Assembly (NCBI RefSeq): GCF_905397395.1
Contig: NZ_CAJPVH010000004.1
Location: 124,001 to 188,000, forward strand
DNA from: Cupriavidus campinensis
Lineage (GTDB): Bacteria; Pseudomonadota; Gammaproteobacteria; Burkholderiales; Burkholderiaceae
Length of the DNA stretch: 64,000 nucleotides
Reading direction: 5' to 3'
Shown: positions 63,730 to 64,000 of the stretch, in pieces
Numbering within the stretch: the first letter of the stretch is position 1
Layout: every line of letters starts with the position of its first letter
Notes under the pieces: model-generated
Seen by the model: the letters and a program-made list of their open reading frames with translations, nothing else
Database searches by the model: none
What the model was told of the DNA's origin: nothing
Position numbers and translations under genes: made by a program

Positions 63730-64000
63730 GCACGGCGAAGCCACAGGCCGGGGGTACGGCTGACGCCGCCACGCGCCGCACGCCATCGCGCCACTGGAGC
63801 ACCATCGGCGAGGCCACGTGCGTCTGGGGCGTCTGGTGCCTGTACGGGCTCTATCGCGTCTTCGGCCGCACGCTGTTCCGGGCGGTGCTGTACCCGGTGG
63901 TCACCTACTACTGGATCACGCATCCGCTGGCGCGCCGCGCGTCGATGGACTACCTCACGCGCATGGAGGCCACCGCCGGCGCGGTCGGCGGGCGTCCCAC
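63726..64000 (+). CDS. Lipid A biosynthesis-type (LpxL/HtrB-like) acyltransferase, 3'-truncated by window edge
   Basis: About 91 codons are visible, with no stop. After a variable Ala/Thr-rich start, HWSTIGEATCVWGVWCLYGL and VFGRTLFRAVLYPVVTYYW match the N-terminal helix of LpxL/HtrB-like acyltransferases found in aryl-polyene clusters. The catalytic H-x4-D/E motif lies beyond the window. The start is set by the ATGA overlap with the glycosyltransferase stop. Confidence 0.78.
   Translation, partial: MSTAKPQAGGTADAATRRTPSRHWSTIGEATCVWGVWCLYGLYRVFGRTLFRAVLYPVVTYYWITHPLARRASMDYLTRMEATAGAVGGRP

Overview
The window is GC-rich, densely packed beta-proteobacterial DNA. The gene content (oxalate/formate catabolism, Bug-type solute receptors, homogentisate pathway, aryl-polyene-type cluster) and the protein sequences point to Burkholderiaceae, most likely Cupriavidus or a close relative. 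This assignment is by recognition only; no database search was possible. No rRNA, tRNA, CRISPR array, insertion sequence or phage gene was seen.

Layout. 1-6.9 kb: the 3' part of a very large cyclic beta-1,2-glucan synthase gene, cut by the window edge. 6.9-10.9 kb: a cobalamin riboswitch followed by a TonB-dependent receptor and a PepSY membrane protein. 11-21.6 kb: an aromatic-acid or hydroxyquinol-type catabolic island. It holds an intradiol dioxygenase, SDR, BKACE enzyme, quinone-oxidoreductase-like enzyme, cupin, porin, Bug receptor and LacI regulator, then maleylacetate reductase and a second Bug receptor on the other strand, and a divergent LysR gene. Two copies of a perfect palindrome (TGCAAACGTTTGCA) mark the probable LacI targets, and an 8-bp-arm palindrome marks the LysR target. 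21.6-25.6 kb: a mixed region with RidA, SoxR and a SoxR box, a truncated HD-domain gene, a small unknown protein, DUF427, GntR and TerC.

25.7-51.4 kb: a large oxalate/formate island. It encodes a ketopantoate-reductase-like enzyme, a GntR regulator, three formyl-CoA:oxalate CoA-transferases, oxalyl-CoA decarboxylase, an FAH-family enzyme, a lone PAS protein, a SucCD-type ligase, an NDP-forming acyl-CoA ligase, a CbbR-like LysR, two OxlT-like transporters, a second LysR, two small unknown proteins and a two-subunit NAD-dependent formate dehydrogenase (NuoE-NuoF fusion plus catalytic subunit). Eight copies of a 14-bp motif (GATATAYCACATAC) lie in the promoters of this island. They suggest one regulon, with the GntR protein encoded inside it as the best candidate regulator. 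The inferred flow is oxalate import, CoA transfer to oxalyl-CoA, decarboxylation to formyl-CoA, release of formate, then oxidation to CO2 and NADH.

51.5-58.1 kb: an MDR-type reductase, an alpha/beta hydrolase and TetR gene sharing an operator, a small XRE regulator, and the hmgA-fahA homogentisate pair. 58.5-64 kb: the start of an aryl-polyene-like lipid pigment cluster (ketosynthase-like factor, acyltransferase, two ACPs, membrane protein, fused ligase-dehydratase, glycosyltransferase, second acyltransferase), which continues past the window end.
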